Positions 24,830 to 39,432 of a stretch of 64,000 bases of DNA are shown here, one piece after another. The notes beneath the pieces were generated by a model. The model made no database searches and was not told the DNA's origin. It saw nothing but the letters and a program-made list of their open reading frames with translations. The position numbers and the translations under genes were made by a program. How positions within the stretch are numbered: the first letter of the stretch is position 1; every line of letters starts with the position of its first letter. Source of the DNA: Xylocopa sonorina (Eukaryota > Arthropoda > Insecta > Hymenoptera > Apidae); assembly GCF_050948175.1 (NCBI RefSeq), contig NW_027490092.1, positions 3,534,001 to 3,598,000 on the forward strand. The letters are read 5' to 3'.

Positions 24830-27800
24830 TTCAAATGAATGTAAATTTGACACTTCCTTGCAAGGAAATAGCGTTTGCAGATGTCTACGTATCGAAGCAA
24901 TAGAGTTCAAATGCTTCTTAAAAAGAGTAATTGCATCTCATACCTATGTTTCATGATAAGATATAATATTCATTGCGAAGTGTTATGCATTTCTCGTCTA
25001 CGATTCAAATGAATGTAAATGCGACACTTCCTTGCAAGGAAATAGCGTTTGCAGATGTCTACGTATCGTAGCAATAGAGTTCATATGATTCTTAAAACGC
25101 GATATCGCATCCCATTTCTATGTTTCATGGTAAGATATAACATGATTTGCGAAGTGTTATGTATTCCTCGTCCACACTTCAAATGAATGTGAATGCGATT
25201 CTTCCTCGCTAGGAAATAGCGTTTGCAGATGTCTACGTATCGTAGCAATAGCTTTCTAGTGCTTCCTATAACGCGATATCGCATCTCATTTCAATGTTTC
25301 ATGGTAAGATATAACATGATTTGCGAAGTGTCATGTATTCCTCGTCTACACTTCAAATGAATGTAAATGCGACACTTCCTTGCAGGGAAATAGCGTTTGC
25401 AGATGTCTACCTATCGTAGCAATAGAGTTCTAATGCTTCTTAAAACGCGATATCGCATCTCATTTCTATGTTTCATGGTAAGATATAATATGATTTGCGA
25501 AGTATTATGTATTCCTCGTCTACACTTCAAATGAATGTAAGTGCGATGCTTCCTTGCAAGGAAATAGCGTTTGCAAATGTCTACGTATCGAAGCAATAGT
25601 GTTCAAATGCTTCTTAAAACGAGATACTGCATCTCATATCTATGTTTCATGATAAGATATAATATTCATTGCGAAGTGCTATGCATTCCTCGTCTACACT
25701 TCAAATCAATGTAAATACGACACTTCCTTGCAAGGAAATAGCGTTTGCAGATATCTACCTATCGTAGCAATAGAGTTCTAATGCTTCTTAAAACGCGATA
25801 TCGCATCTCATTTCTATGTTTCATGGTAAGATATAATATTCATTGCGAAGTCTTATGCATTCCTCGTCTACGATTCAAATGAAAGTAAATGCGATACTTC
25901 CTTGCAAGGAAATAGCATTTGCAGGTGTCTACCTATCGTAGCAATAGTGTTCTAATGCTTCATAAAACGCGATATCGCATCTCATTTCTATGTTTCATGG
26001 TAAGATATAATATTCATTGCGAAGTGTTATGCATTCCTCGTCTACGATTCAAATAAAAGTAAATGCGACACTTCCTTGCAAGGAAACAGCGATTGCAGAT
26101 GTCTACGTATCGTAGCAATAGAGCTCTTATAATTCTTAAAACGCGATTTCGCATCTCATTTCTATGTTTCATGGTAAGATACAATATGATTTGCGAAGTG
26201 TTATGTATTCCTCGTCTACACATCAAATGAATGTAAATGCGACACTTCCTTGCAAGGAAATAGCATTTGCAGATGTCTACGTATCGTAGCAATGGATTTC
26301 TAATGCTTCTTAGAACGCAATGTCGCATCTCATTTCTATGTTTCACGGTAAGTTATAATATGATTTGCGAAGTGTTATGTATTCCTCGTCTACACTTCAA
26401 ATGAATGTAAATTTGACACTTCCTTGCAAGGAAATAGCGTTTGCAGATGTCTACGTATCGAAGCAATAGAGTTCAAATGCTCCTTAAAACGAGATTTGCA
26501 TCTCATATCTATGTTTCATGATAAGATATAATATACATTGCGAAGTGTTATACATTCCTCGTCTACGATTCAAATGAAAGTAAATGCGACACTTCCTTGC
26601 AAGGAAATAACGTTTGCAGATGTGTACGTATCGTAGCAATAGATTTCTAATGCTTCTTAAAACGCGATATCGCGTCTCATTTCTATGTTTCATGGTAAGA
26701 TACAATATGATTTGCGAAGTGTTATGTATTCCTCGTCTACACCTCAAATGAATGTAAATGCGACACTTCCTTGCAGGGAAATAGCGTTTGCAGATGTCTA
26801 CGTATCGAAGCAATAGAGTTCAAATGCTTCTTAAAACGAGATATTGTATCTCATATCTATGTTTCATGATAAGATATAATATACATTGCGAAGTGTTATG
26901 CATTCCGCGTCTACGATTCAAATGAAAGTAAATGCGACACTTCCTTGCAAGGAAATAGCGTTTGCAGATGTCTACGTATCGTAGCAATAGATTTCTAATG
27001 CTTCTTAAAACGCGATATCGCATCTCATTTCTATGTTTCATGGTAAGATATAATATTCATTGCGAAGTGTTATGCATTCGTCGTCTACGATTCAAATGAA
27101 AGTAAATGCGACACTTCCTTGCAAAGAAATAGCGTTTGCAGATGTCTACGTATCGTAACAATAGAGTTCTTATGATTCTTGAAACGCGATATCGCATCTC
27201 ATTTCTATGTTTCATGGTAAGATATAATATGATTTGCGAAGTGTTATATATTCCTCGTCTAAACTTCAAATGAATGTAAATACGACACTTCCTTGCAAGG
27301 ATATAGCGTTTGCAAATATCTGCCTATCGTAGCAATAGTATTCTAATGCTTCTTAAAACGCGATATCGCATCTCACTTCTATGTTTCATGGTAAGTTACA
27401 ATATGATTTGCGAAGTGTTATGTATTCCTCGTCTACACTTCAAATGAATGTAAATGCGACACTTCCTTGCAAGGAAATAGCGTTTGCAGATGTCTACGTA
27501 TCGAAGCAATAGAGTTCAAATGCTTCTTAAAACGCGATATCGCATCTCATTTCTATGTTTCATGGTAAGATATAATATGATTTGAGAAGTGTTATGCATT
27601 CCTCGTCTACGATTCAAATGAACGTAAATGCGACACTTCCTTCCAAGGAAATAGCGTTTGCAGATGTCTACGTATCGTAACAATAGCGTTCTTATGATAC
27701 TTAAAACGCGATATCGCATCTCATTTCTATGATTCATGGTAAGATATAATATGATTTGCGAAGTGTTATGTATTCCTCGTCTACACTTCAAATCAATGTA

Positions 27801-30800
27801 AATACGACACTTCCTTGCAAGGAAATAGCGTTTGCAGATATCTACCTATCGTAGCAATAGAGTTCTAATGCTTCTTAAAACGCGATATCGCATCTCATTT
27901 CTATGTTTCATGGTAAGATATAATATTCATTGCGAAGTGTTATGCATTCCTCGTCTACGATTCAAATGAAAGTAAATGCGATACTTCCTTGCAAGGAAAT
28001 AGCATTTGCAGATGTCTACCTATCGTAGCAATAGTGTTCTAATGCTTCATAAAACGCGATACCGCATCTCATTTCTATGATTCATGGTAAGATATAATAT
28101 TCATTGCGAAGTGTTATGTATTCCTCGTCTACACTTCAAATGAATGTAAATACGACACTTCCTTGCAAGGAAATAGCGTTTGCAGATGTATACGTATCGA
28201 CGCAATAGAGTTCTAATGCTTCTTAAAACGAGATATTGCATCTCATATCTATGTTTCATGATAAGATATAATATTCATTGCGAAGTGTTATGCATTCCTC
28301 GTCTACGATTCAAATGAATGTAAATGCGACACTTCCTTGCAAGGAAATAGCGTCTGCAGACGTCTACGTATCGTAGCAATGGATTTCTGATGCTTCTTAG
28401 AAGGCGATATCGCATCTCATTTCTATGTTTCATGGTCTGATATAATATGATTTGCGAAGTGTCATGTATTCCTCGTCTACACTTCAAATGAATGTAAATG
28501 CGACACTTCCTTGCAGGGAAATAGCGTTTGCAGATATCTACGTATCGTAGCAATAGATTTCTAATGCTTCTTAAAACGGCGATATCGCATCTCATTTCTA
28601 TGTTTCATGGTAAGATATAATATGATTTACGAAGTGTTATGTATTCCTCGTCTACACTTCAAATGAATGTAAATGCGACACTTCCTTGCAAGGAAATAGC
28701 AATTGCAGATGTCTACCTATCGTAGCATTAGAGTTCCAATGCTTCTTAAAACGCGATATCGCATCTCATTTCTATGTTTCATGGTAAGATGTAATATGAT
28801 TTGCGAAGTGTTATGTATTCCTCGTCTACACTTCAAATGAATGTAAATGCGGCACTTCCTTGCTAGGAAATAGCGTCTGCAGATGTCTAGGTATCGTAGC
28901 AATAGAGTTCTAATGCTTCTTAAAACGCGATATCGCATTTCATTTCTATGTTTCATGGTAAGATATAATATGATTTGCGAAGTGTTATGTATTCCTTGTC
29001 TCAACTTCAAAGGAATGTAAATGCGACACTTCCTTGCAAGGAAATAGCGTTTGCAGATGTCTACGTATCGAAGCAATGGATTTCTGATGCTTCTTAAAAC
29101 GCGATATCGCATCTCATTTCTATGCTTTATGGTAAGATATAATATGATTTGCGAAGTGTTATGTATTCCTCGTCTACACTTCAAATGAAAGTAAATGCGA
29201 CACTTCCTTGCAAGGAAACAGCGATTGCAGATGTCTACGTATCGTAGCAATAGAGTTGAAATGCTTCTTAAAACGCGATATCGCATCTCATTTCTATGTT
29301 TCATGGTAAGATATAATATGATTTGCGAAGTGTTATGTATTCCTCGTCTACACCACAAATGAATGTAAATGCGACACTTCCTTGCAGGGAAATGGCGTTT
29401 GCAGATGTCTACGTATCGAAGCAATAGAGTTCAAATGCTTCTTAAAACGAGATATTGCATCTCATATCTATGTTTCATGATAAGATATAATATACATTGC
29501 GAAGTGTTATGCATTCCTCGTCTACGATTCAAATGAAAGTAAGTGCGACACTTCCTTGCAAGGAAATAGCGTTTGCAGATGTCTACGTATCGTAGCAATG
29601 GATTTCTAATGCCTCTTAGAACGCGATATCGCATCTCATTTCTATGTTTCATGGTAAGATATAATATGATTTGCGAAGTGTCATGTATTCCTCGTCTACA
29701 CTTCAAATGAATGTAAATGCGACACATCCTTGCAAGGAAATAGCGTTTGCAGATGTCTACGTATCGAAGCAATAGTGTTCTAATGCTTCTTAAAACGCGA
29801 TATCGCATCTCATTTCTATGTTTCATGGTAAGATATAATATGATTTGCGAAGTATCACGTATTCCCCGTCTACACTTCAAATGAATTTAAATGCGACACT
29901 TCCTTGCAAGGAAATATCGTTTGCAGATATCTACGTATCGTAGCAATAGTGTTCTAATGCTTTTTAAAACGCGATATCGCATCTCATTTCTATGTTTCAT
30001 GGTAAGATATAATATGATTTGCGAAGTGTTATGTATTCTTCGTCTACACTTCAAATGAATGTAAATGCGACACTTCCTTGCAAGGAAATGGCGTTTGCAG
30101 ATGTCTACGTATCGTAGCAATAGATTTCTAATGCTCCTTAAAACGCGATATCGCATCTCATTTCTATGTTTCATGGTAAGATATAATATGATTTGCGAAG
30201 TGCTATGTATTCCTCGTCTACACTTCAAATGAATGTAAATACGACACTTCCTTGCAAGGAAAGAGCGTTTGCAAATATCTGCCTATCGTAGCAATGGTAT
30301 GCTTCTTAAAACGCGATATCGCATCTCACTTCTATGTTTCATGGTAAGTTATAATATGATTTGCGAAGTGTTATGTATTCCTCGTCTACACTTCAAATGA
30401 ATGTAAATGCGACACTTCCTTGCAAGGAAATAGCGTTTGCAGATGTCTACGTATCGAAGCAATAGAGTTCAAATGCTTCTTAAAAAGAGTTATTGCATCT
30501 CATACCTATGTTTCATGATAAGATATAATATTCATTGCGAAGTGTTATGCATTTCTCGTCTACGATTCAAATGAATGTAAATGCGACACTTCCTTGCAAG
30601 GAAATAGCGTTTGCAGATGTCTACGTATCGTAGCAATAGAGTTCTTATGATTCTTAAAACGCGATATCGCATCTCATTTCTATGTTTCATGGTAAGGTAT
30701 AATATGATTTGCGAAGTGTTATGTATTCCTCGTCTATACTTCAAATGAATGTGAATGCGACACTTCCTCGCTAGGAAATAGCGTCTGCAGATGTCTAGGT

Positions 30801-33531
30801 ATCGTAGTAATAGAGTTCTAATGCTTCTTAAAACGAGATATTGCATCTCATATCTATGTTTCATGATAAGATATAATATTCATTGCGACGTGTTATGCAT
30901 TCCTCGTCTACGATTCAAATGAAAGTAAATGCGACACTTCCTTGCAAGGAAATAGCGTTTGCAGATGTCTACGTATCGAAGCAATAGAGTTCAAATGCTT
31001 CTTAAAACGAGATATTGCATCTCATATCTATGTTCCATGATAAGATATAATATTCATTGCGAAGTGTTATGCATTCCTCGTCCACACATCAAATGAATGT
31101 AAATGCCACACTTCCTTGCAAGGAAATAGCGTTTGCAGATGTCTACGTATCGTAGCAATGGATTTCTGATGCTTCTTAGAACGCGATATCGCATCTCATT
31201 TCTATGTTTCATGGTAAGATATAATATGATTTGCGAAGTGTCATGTATTCCTCGTCTACACTTCAAATGAATGTAAATGCGACACTCGCTCGCTAGGAAA
31301 TAGCGTTTGCAGATGTCTTCGTATCGTAGCAATAGAGTTCTAATGCTTCTTAAAACGCGATATCGCATCTCATTTCTATGTTTCATGGTAAGATATAACA
31401 TGATTTGCGAAGTGTCATGTATTCCTCGTCTACACTTCAAATGAATGTGAATGCGATACTTCCTCGCTAGGAAATAGCGTTTGCAGATGTCTACGTATCG
31501 TAGCAATAGAGTTCAAATGCTTCTTAAAACGAGATACTGCATATCATATCTATGTTTCATGATAAGATATAATATTCATTGCGACGTGTTGTGCATTCCT
31601 CGTCCACGATTCAAATGAAAGTAAATGGGACACTTCCTTGCAAGGAAATAGCGTTTACAGATGTCTATGTATCGTAGCAATAGAGTTCATATGATTCTTA
31701 AAACGCGATATCGCATCTCATTTCTATGTTTCATGGTAAGATATAATATGATTTGCGAAGTGTTATGTATTCCTCGTCTACACCACAAATGAATGTAAAT
31801 GCGACACTTCCTTGCAGGGAAATAGCGTTTGCAGATGTCTACGTATCGAAGCAATAGAGTTCAAATGCTTCTTAAAACGAGATATTGCATCTCATATCTA
31901 TGTTTCATGATAAGATATAATATACATTGCGAAGTGTTATGCATTCCTCGTCTACGATTCAAATGAAAGTAAATGCGACACTTCCTTGCAAGGATATAGC
32001 GTTTGCAGATGTCTACGTATCGTAGCAATGGATTTCTAATGCTTCTTAGAGCGCGATATCGCATCTCATTTCTATGTTTCATGGTAAGATATAATATGAT
32101 TTGCGAAGTGTCATGTATTCCTCGTCTACACTTCAAATGAATGTAAATGCGACACATCCTTGCAAGGAAATAGCGTTTGCAGATGTCTACGTATCGAAGC
32201 AATAGTGTTCTAATGCTTCTTAAAACGCGATATCGCATCTCATTTCTATGTTTCATGGTAAGATATAATATGATTTGCGAAGTATTATGTATTCCTCGTC
32301 TACACTTCAAATGAATGTAAATGCGATGCTTCCTTGCAAGGAAATAGCGTTTGCAAATGTCTACGTATCGAAGCAATAGAATTCAAATGCTTCTTAAAAC
32401 GAGATACTGCATCTCATATCTATGTTTCATGATAAGATATAATATTCATTGCGAAGTGCTATGCATTCCTCGCCTACGATTCAAATGAATGTAAACGCGA
32501 CACTTCCTTGCAGGGTAATAGCGTTTGCAGATGTCTACGTATCGAAGCAATAGAGTTCAAATGCTTCTTAAAACGAGATATCGCATCTCATTTCTATGTT
32601 TCATGGTAAGATGTAATATGATTTGCGAAGTGTTATGTATTCCTCGTCTACACTTCAAATGAATGTAAATGCGACACTTCCTTGCTAGGAAATAGCGTCT
32701 GCAGATGTCTAGGTATCGTAGCAATAGAGTTCTAATGCTTCTTAAAACGCGATATAGCATTTCATTTCTATGTTTCATGGTAAGATATAATATTATTTGC
32801 GAAGTGTTATGTATTCCTTGTCTCAACTTCAAGGGAATGTAAATGCGACACTTCCTTGCAAGGAAATAGCGTTTGCAGATGTCTACGTATCGAAGCAATG
32901 GATTTCTGATGCTTCTTAAAACGCGATATCGCATCCCATTTCTATGTTTCATGGTAAGATATAACATGATTTGCGAAGTGTCATGTATTCCACGTCTACA
33001 CTTCAAATGAATGTGAATGCGATACTTCCCCGCTAGGAAATAGCTTTTGCAGATGTCTACGTATCGTAGCAATAGATTTCTAATGCTTCTTAAAACGGCG
33101 ATATCGCATCTCATTTCTATGTTTCATGGTAAGATATAATATGATTTGCGAAGTGTTATGTATTCTTCGTCTACACTTCAAATCAATGTAAATACGACAC
33201 TTCCTTGCAAGGAAATAGCGTTTGCAGATGTCTACCTATCGTAGCAATAGAGTTCTAATGCTTCTTAAAACGCGATATCGCATCTCATATCTATGTTTCA
33301 TGATAAGATATAATATTCATTGCGAAGTGCTATGCATTCATCGTCTACGATTCAAATGAAAGTAAATGCGATACTTCCTTGCAAGGAAATAGCATTTGCA
33401 GATGTCTACCCATCGTAGCAATAGTGTTCTAATGCTTCTTAAAACGCGATACCGCATCTCATTTCTATGTATCATGGTAAGATATAATATTCATTGCGAA
33501 GTGTTATGCATTCCTGGTCTACGATTCAAAC

Positions 33532-35410
33532 GAAAGTAAATGCGACACTTCCTTGCAAGGAAACAGCGATTGCAGATGTCTACGTATCGTAGCAATAGAG
33601 TTGAAATGCTTCTTAAAACGCGATATCGCATCTCATTTCTATGTTTCATGGTAAGATATAATATGATTTGCGAAGTGTTATGTATACCTCGTCTACACTT
33701 CACATGAATGTAAATGCGACACTTCCTTGCAAGGAAATAGCGTTTGCAGATGTCTACGTATCGTAGCAATAGATTTCTAATGCTTCTTAAAACGGCGATA
33801 TCATATCTCATTTCTATGTTTCATGGTAAGATGTAATATGATTTGCGAAGTGTTATGTTTTCCTCGTCAACACTTCAAATGAATGTAAATGCGACACTTC
33901 CTTGCTAGGAAGTAGCGTCTGCAGATGTCTAGGTATCGTAGCAATAGAGTTCTAATGCTTCTTAAAACGCGATATCGCATTTCATTTCTATGTTTCATGG
34001 TAAGATATAATATGATTTGCGAAGTGTTATGTATTCCTTGTCTCAACTTCAAAGGAATGTAAATGCGACACTTCCTTGCATGGAAATAGCGTTTGCAGAT
34101 GTCTACGTATCGAAGCAATGGATTTCTGATGCTTCTTAAAACGCGATATCGCATCTCATTTCTATGTTTTATGGTAAGATATAGTATGATTTGCGAAGTG
34201 TTATGTATTCCTCGTCTGCACTTCAAAGGAATGTAAATGCGACACTTCCTTGCATGGAAATAGCGTTTGCAGATGTCTACGTATCGAAGCAATGGATTTC
34301 TGATGCTTCTTAAAACGCGATATCGCATCTCATTTCTATGTTTTATGGTAAGATATAATATGATTTGCGAAGTGTTATGTATTCCTCGTCTACACTTCAA
34401 ATGAAAGTAAATGCGACACTTCCTTGCAAGGAAACAGCGATTGCAGATGTCTACGTATCGTAGCAATAGCGTTGAAATGCTTCTTAAAACGCGATATCGC
34501 ATCTCATTTCTATGTTTCATGGTAAGATATAATATGATTTGCGAAGTGTTATGTATACCTCGTCTACACTTCACATGAATGTAAATGCGACACTTCCTTG
34601 CAAGGAAATAGCGTTTGCAGATGTCTACGTATCGTAGCAATAGATTTCTAATGCTTCTTAAAACGGCGATATCATATCTCATTTCTATGTTTCATGGTAA
34701 GATGTAATATGATTTGCGAAGTGTTATGTTTTCCTCGTCAACACTTCAAATGAATGTAAATGCGACACTTCCTTGCTAGGAAGTAGCGTCTGCAGATGTC
34801 TAGGTATCGTAGCAATAGAGTTCTAATGCTTCTTAAAACGCGATATCGCATTTCATTTCTATGTTTCATGGTAAGATATAATATGATTTGCGAAGTGTTA
34901 TGTATTCCTTGTCTCAACTTCAAAGGAATGTAAATGCGACACTTCCTTGCATGGAAATAGCGTTTGCAGATGTCTACGTATCGAAGCAATGGATTTCTGA
35001 TGCTTCTTAAAACGCGATATCGCATCTCATTTCTATGTTTTATGGTAAGATATAGTATGATTTGCGAAGTGTTATGTATTCCTCGTCTGCACTTCAAAGG
35101 AATGTAAATGCGACACTTCCTTGCATGGAAATAGCGTTTGCAGATGTCTACGTATCGAAGCAATGGATTTCTGATGCTTCTTAAAACGCGATATCGCATC
35201 TCATTTCTATGTTTTATGGTAAGATATAATATGATTTGCGAAGTGTTATGTATTCCTCGTCTACACTTCAAATGAAAGTAAATGCGACACTTCCTTGCAA
35301 GGAAACAGCGATTGCAGATGTCTACGTATCGTAGCAATAGCGTTGAAATGCTTCTTAAAGCGCGATATCGCATCTCATTTCTATGTTTCATGGTAAGATA
35401 TAATATGATT
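33532..35410. repeat. 871-bp tandem duplication (5-mer plus 1 bp)
   Basis: 33,532-34,488 matches 34,403-35,359 at a spacing of 871 bp. Each copy includes one AACGGCG monomer, ATGTATACCTC, TTCACATG and AAGATATAGTATG variants. One difference near the start is ATAGAG against ATAGCG. The match weakens after 35,360 and ends near 35,410. Confidence 0.85.
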
Positions 35411-38400
35411 TGCGAAGTGTCATGTATTCCTCGTCTACACTTCAAATGAAAGTAAATGCGACACTTCCTTGCAAGGAAATAGCGTTTGCAGATGTCTACG
35501 TATCGAAGCAATAGTGTTCTAATGCTTCTTAAAACGCGATATCGCATCTCATTTCTATGTTTCATGGTAAGATATAATATGATTTGCGAAGTGTTATGTA
35601 TTCCTTGTCTCAACTTCAAAGGAATGTAAATGCGACACTTCCTTGCATGGAAATAGCGTTTGCAGATGTCTACGTATCGAAGCAATGGATTTCTGATGCT
35701 TCTTAAAACGCGATATCGCATCTCATTTCTATGTTTTATGGTAAGATATAATATGATTTGCGAAGTGTTATGTATTCCTCGTCTACACTTCAAATGAAAG
35801 TAAATGCGACACTTCCTTGCAAGGAAACAGCGATTGCAGATGTCTACGTATCGTAGCAATAGAGTTGAAATGCTTCTTTAAACGCGATATCGCATCTCAT
35901 TTCTATGTTTCATGGTAAGATATAATATGATTTGCGAAGTGTTATGTATTCCTCGTCTACACCACAAATGAATGTAAATGCGACACTTCCTTGCAGGGAA
36001 ATAGCGTTTGCAGATGTCTACGTATCGAAGCAATAGAGTTCAAATGCTTCTTAAAACGAGATATTGCATCTCATATCTATGTTTCATGATAAGATATAAT
36101 ATACATTGCGAAGTGTTATGCATTCCTCGTCTACGATTCAAATGAAAGTAAATGCGACACTTCCTTGCAAGGAAATAGCGTTTGCAGATGTCTACGTATC
36201 GTAGCAATGGATTTCTAATGCTTCTTAGAGCGCGATATCGCATCTCATTTCTATGTTTCATGGTAAGATATAATATGATTTGCGAAGTGTCATGTATTCC
36301 TCGTCTACACTTCAAATGAATGTAAATGCGACACATCCTTGCAAGGAAATAGCGTTTGCGGATGACTACGTATCGAAGCAATTGTGTTCTAATGCTTCTT
36401 AAAACGCGATATCGCATCTCATTTCTATGTTTCATGGTAAGATATAATATGATTTGCGAAGTATCACGTATTCCCCGTCTACACTTCAAATGAATTTAAA
36501 TGCGACACTTCCTTGCAAGGAAATAGCGTTTGCAGATGTCTACGTATCGTAGCAATAGAGTTCTAATGCTTTTTAAAACGCGATATCGCATCTCATTTCT
36601 ATGTTTCATGGTAAGATATAATATGATTTGCGAAGTGTTATGTATTCTTCGTCTACACTTCAAATGAATGTAAATGCGACACTCGCTCGCTAGGAAATAG
36701 CGTTTGCAGATGTCTACGTATCGTAGCAATAGAGTTCTAATGCTTCTTAAAACGGGATATCGCATCTCCTTTCTATGTTTCATGGTAAGATATAATATGA
36801 TTTGCGAAGTGTTATGTATTCCTCGTCTACACATCAAATGAAGGTAAATGCGACACTTCCTTGCAAGGAAATACCGTTTGCAGATGTCTACGTATCAAAG
36901 CAATAGAGTTCAAATGCTTCTTAAAACGCGATATCGCATCTCATTTCTATGATTCATGGTAAGATATAATGTGATTTGCGAAGTGTTATGTATTCCTCGT
37001 CTACACTTCAAATGAATGTAAATGCGACACTTCCTTGCAAGGAAATAGCAACTGCAGATGTCTACCTATCGTAGCATTAGAGTTCCAATGCTTCTTAAAA
37101 CGCGATATCGCATTTCATTTCTATGTTTCATGGTAAGATATAATATTATTTGCGAAGTGTTATGTATTCCTTGTCTCAACTTCAAGGGAATGTAAATGCG
37201 ACACTTCCTTGCAAGGAAATAGCGTTTGCAGATGTCTACGTATCGAAGCAATGGATTTCTGATGCTTCTTAAAACGCGATATCGCATCCCATTTCTATGT
37301 TTCATGGTAAGATATAACATGATTTGCGAAGTGTCATGTATTCCACGTCTACACTTCAAATGAATGTGAATGCGATACTTCCTCGCTAGGAAATAGCGTT
37401 TGCAGATGTCTACGTATCGTAGCAATAGATTTCTAATGCTTCTTAAAACGGCGATATCGCATCTCATTTCTATGTTTCATGGTAAGATATAATATGATTT
37501 GCGAAGTGTTATGTATTCCTCGTCTACACTTCAAATGAATGTAAATGCGATACTTCCTTGCAAGGAAATAGCGTTTGCAGATGTCTACGTATCGTAGCAA
37601 TAGATTTCTAATGCTTCTTAAAACGGCGATATCGCATCTCATTTCTATGTTTCATGGTAAGATGTAATATGATTTGCGAAGTGTTATGTATTCCTCGTCT
37701 ACACTTCAAATGAATGTAAATGCGACACTTCCTTGCTAGGAAATAGCGTCTGCAGATGTCTAGGTATCGTAGCAATAGAGTTCTAATGCTTCTTAAAACG
37801 CGATATCGCATTTCATTTCTATGTTTCATGGTAAGATATAATATGATTTGCGAAGTGTTATGTATTCCTTGTCTCAACTTCAAAGGAATGTAAATGCGAC
37901 ACTTCCTTGCATGGAAATAGCGTTTGCAGATGTCTACGTATCGAAGCAATGGATTTCTGATGCTTCTTAAAACGCGATATCGCATCTCATTTCTATGTTT
38001 TATGGTAAGATATAATATGATTTGCGAAGTGTTATGTATTCCTCGTCTACACTTCAAATGAAAGTAAATGCGACACTTCCTTGCAAGGAAACAGCGATTG
38101 CAGATGTCTACGTATCGTAGCAATAGAGTTGAAATGCTTCTTAAAACGCGATATCGCATCTCATTTCTATGTTTCATGGTAAGATATAATATGATTTGCG
38201 AAGTGTCACGTATTCCTCGTCTACACTTCAAATGAAAGTAAATGCGACACTTCCTTGCAAGGAAATAGCGTTTGCAGATGTCTACGTATCGAAGCAATAG
38301 TGTTCTAATGCTTCTTAAAACGCGATATCGCATCTCATTTCTATGTTTCATGGTAAGATATAATATGATTTGCGAAATGTTATGTATTCCTTGTCTCAAC

Positions 38401-39432
38401 TTCAAAGGAATGTAAATGCGACACTTCCTTGCATGGAAATAGCGTTTGCAGATGTCTACGTATCGAAGCAATGGATTTCTGATGCTTCTTAAAACGCGAT
38501 ATCGCATCTCATTTCTATGTTTTATGGTAAGACATAATATGATTTGCGAAGTGTTATGTATTCCTCGTCTACACTTCAAATGAAAGTAAATGCGACACTT
38601 CCTTGCAAGGAAACAGCGATTGCAGAAGTCTACGTATCGTAGCAATAGAGTTGAAATGCTTCTTAAAACGCGATATCGCATCTCATTTCTATGTTTCATG
38701 GTAAGATATAATTTGATTTGCGAAGTGTTATGTATTCCTCGTCTACACCACAAATGAATGTAAATGCGACACTTCCTTGCAGGGAAATAGCGTTTGCAGA
38801 TGTCTACGTATCGAAGCAATAGATTTCAAATGCTTCTTAAAACGAGATATTGCATCTCATATCTATGTTTCATGATAAGATATAATATACATTGCGAAGT
38901 GTTATGCATTCCTCGTCTACGATTCAAATGAAAGTAAATGCGACACTTCCTTGCAAGGAAATAGCGTTTGCAGATGTCTACGTATCGTAGCAATGGATTT
39001 CTAATGCCTCTTAGAACGCGATATCGCATCTCATTTCTATGTTTCATGGTAAGATATAATATGATTTGCGAAGTGTCATGTATTCCTCGTCTACACTTCA
39101 AATGAAAGTAAATGCGACACATCCTTGCAAGGAAATAGCGTTTGCAGATGTCTACGTATCGAAGCAATAGTGTTCTAATGCTTCTCAAACGCGATATCGC
39201 ATCTCATTTCTATGTTTCATGGTAAGATATAATATGATTTGCGAAGTATCACGTATTCCCCGTCTACACTTCAAATGAATTTAAATACGACACTTCCTTG
39301 CAAGGAAATAGCGTTTGCAGATGTCTACGTATCGTAGCAATAGAGTTCTAATGCTTTTTAAAACGCGATATCGCATCTCATTTCTATGTTTCATGGTAAG
39401 ATATAATATGATTTGCGAAGTGTTATGTATTC

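Larger units (their letters stand above)
22250..28200. repeat. Local subfamily: GATATCTACC / TGCAGGTGTC region
   Basis: It is marked by GCAGATATCTACC, GCAGGTGTCTACC, CTTCATAAAACG and CTTCCTTCCAAGG. Blocks recur at 1,043 bp (23,108-23,786 with 24,151-24,829), 2,609 bp (about 22,800-23,570 with 25,410-26,180) and 5,044 bp (about 22,250-22,745 with 27,295-27,790). Only satellite is present. The borders are approximate. Confidence 0.7.
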
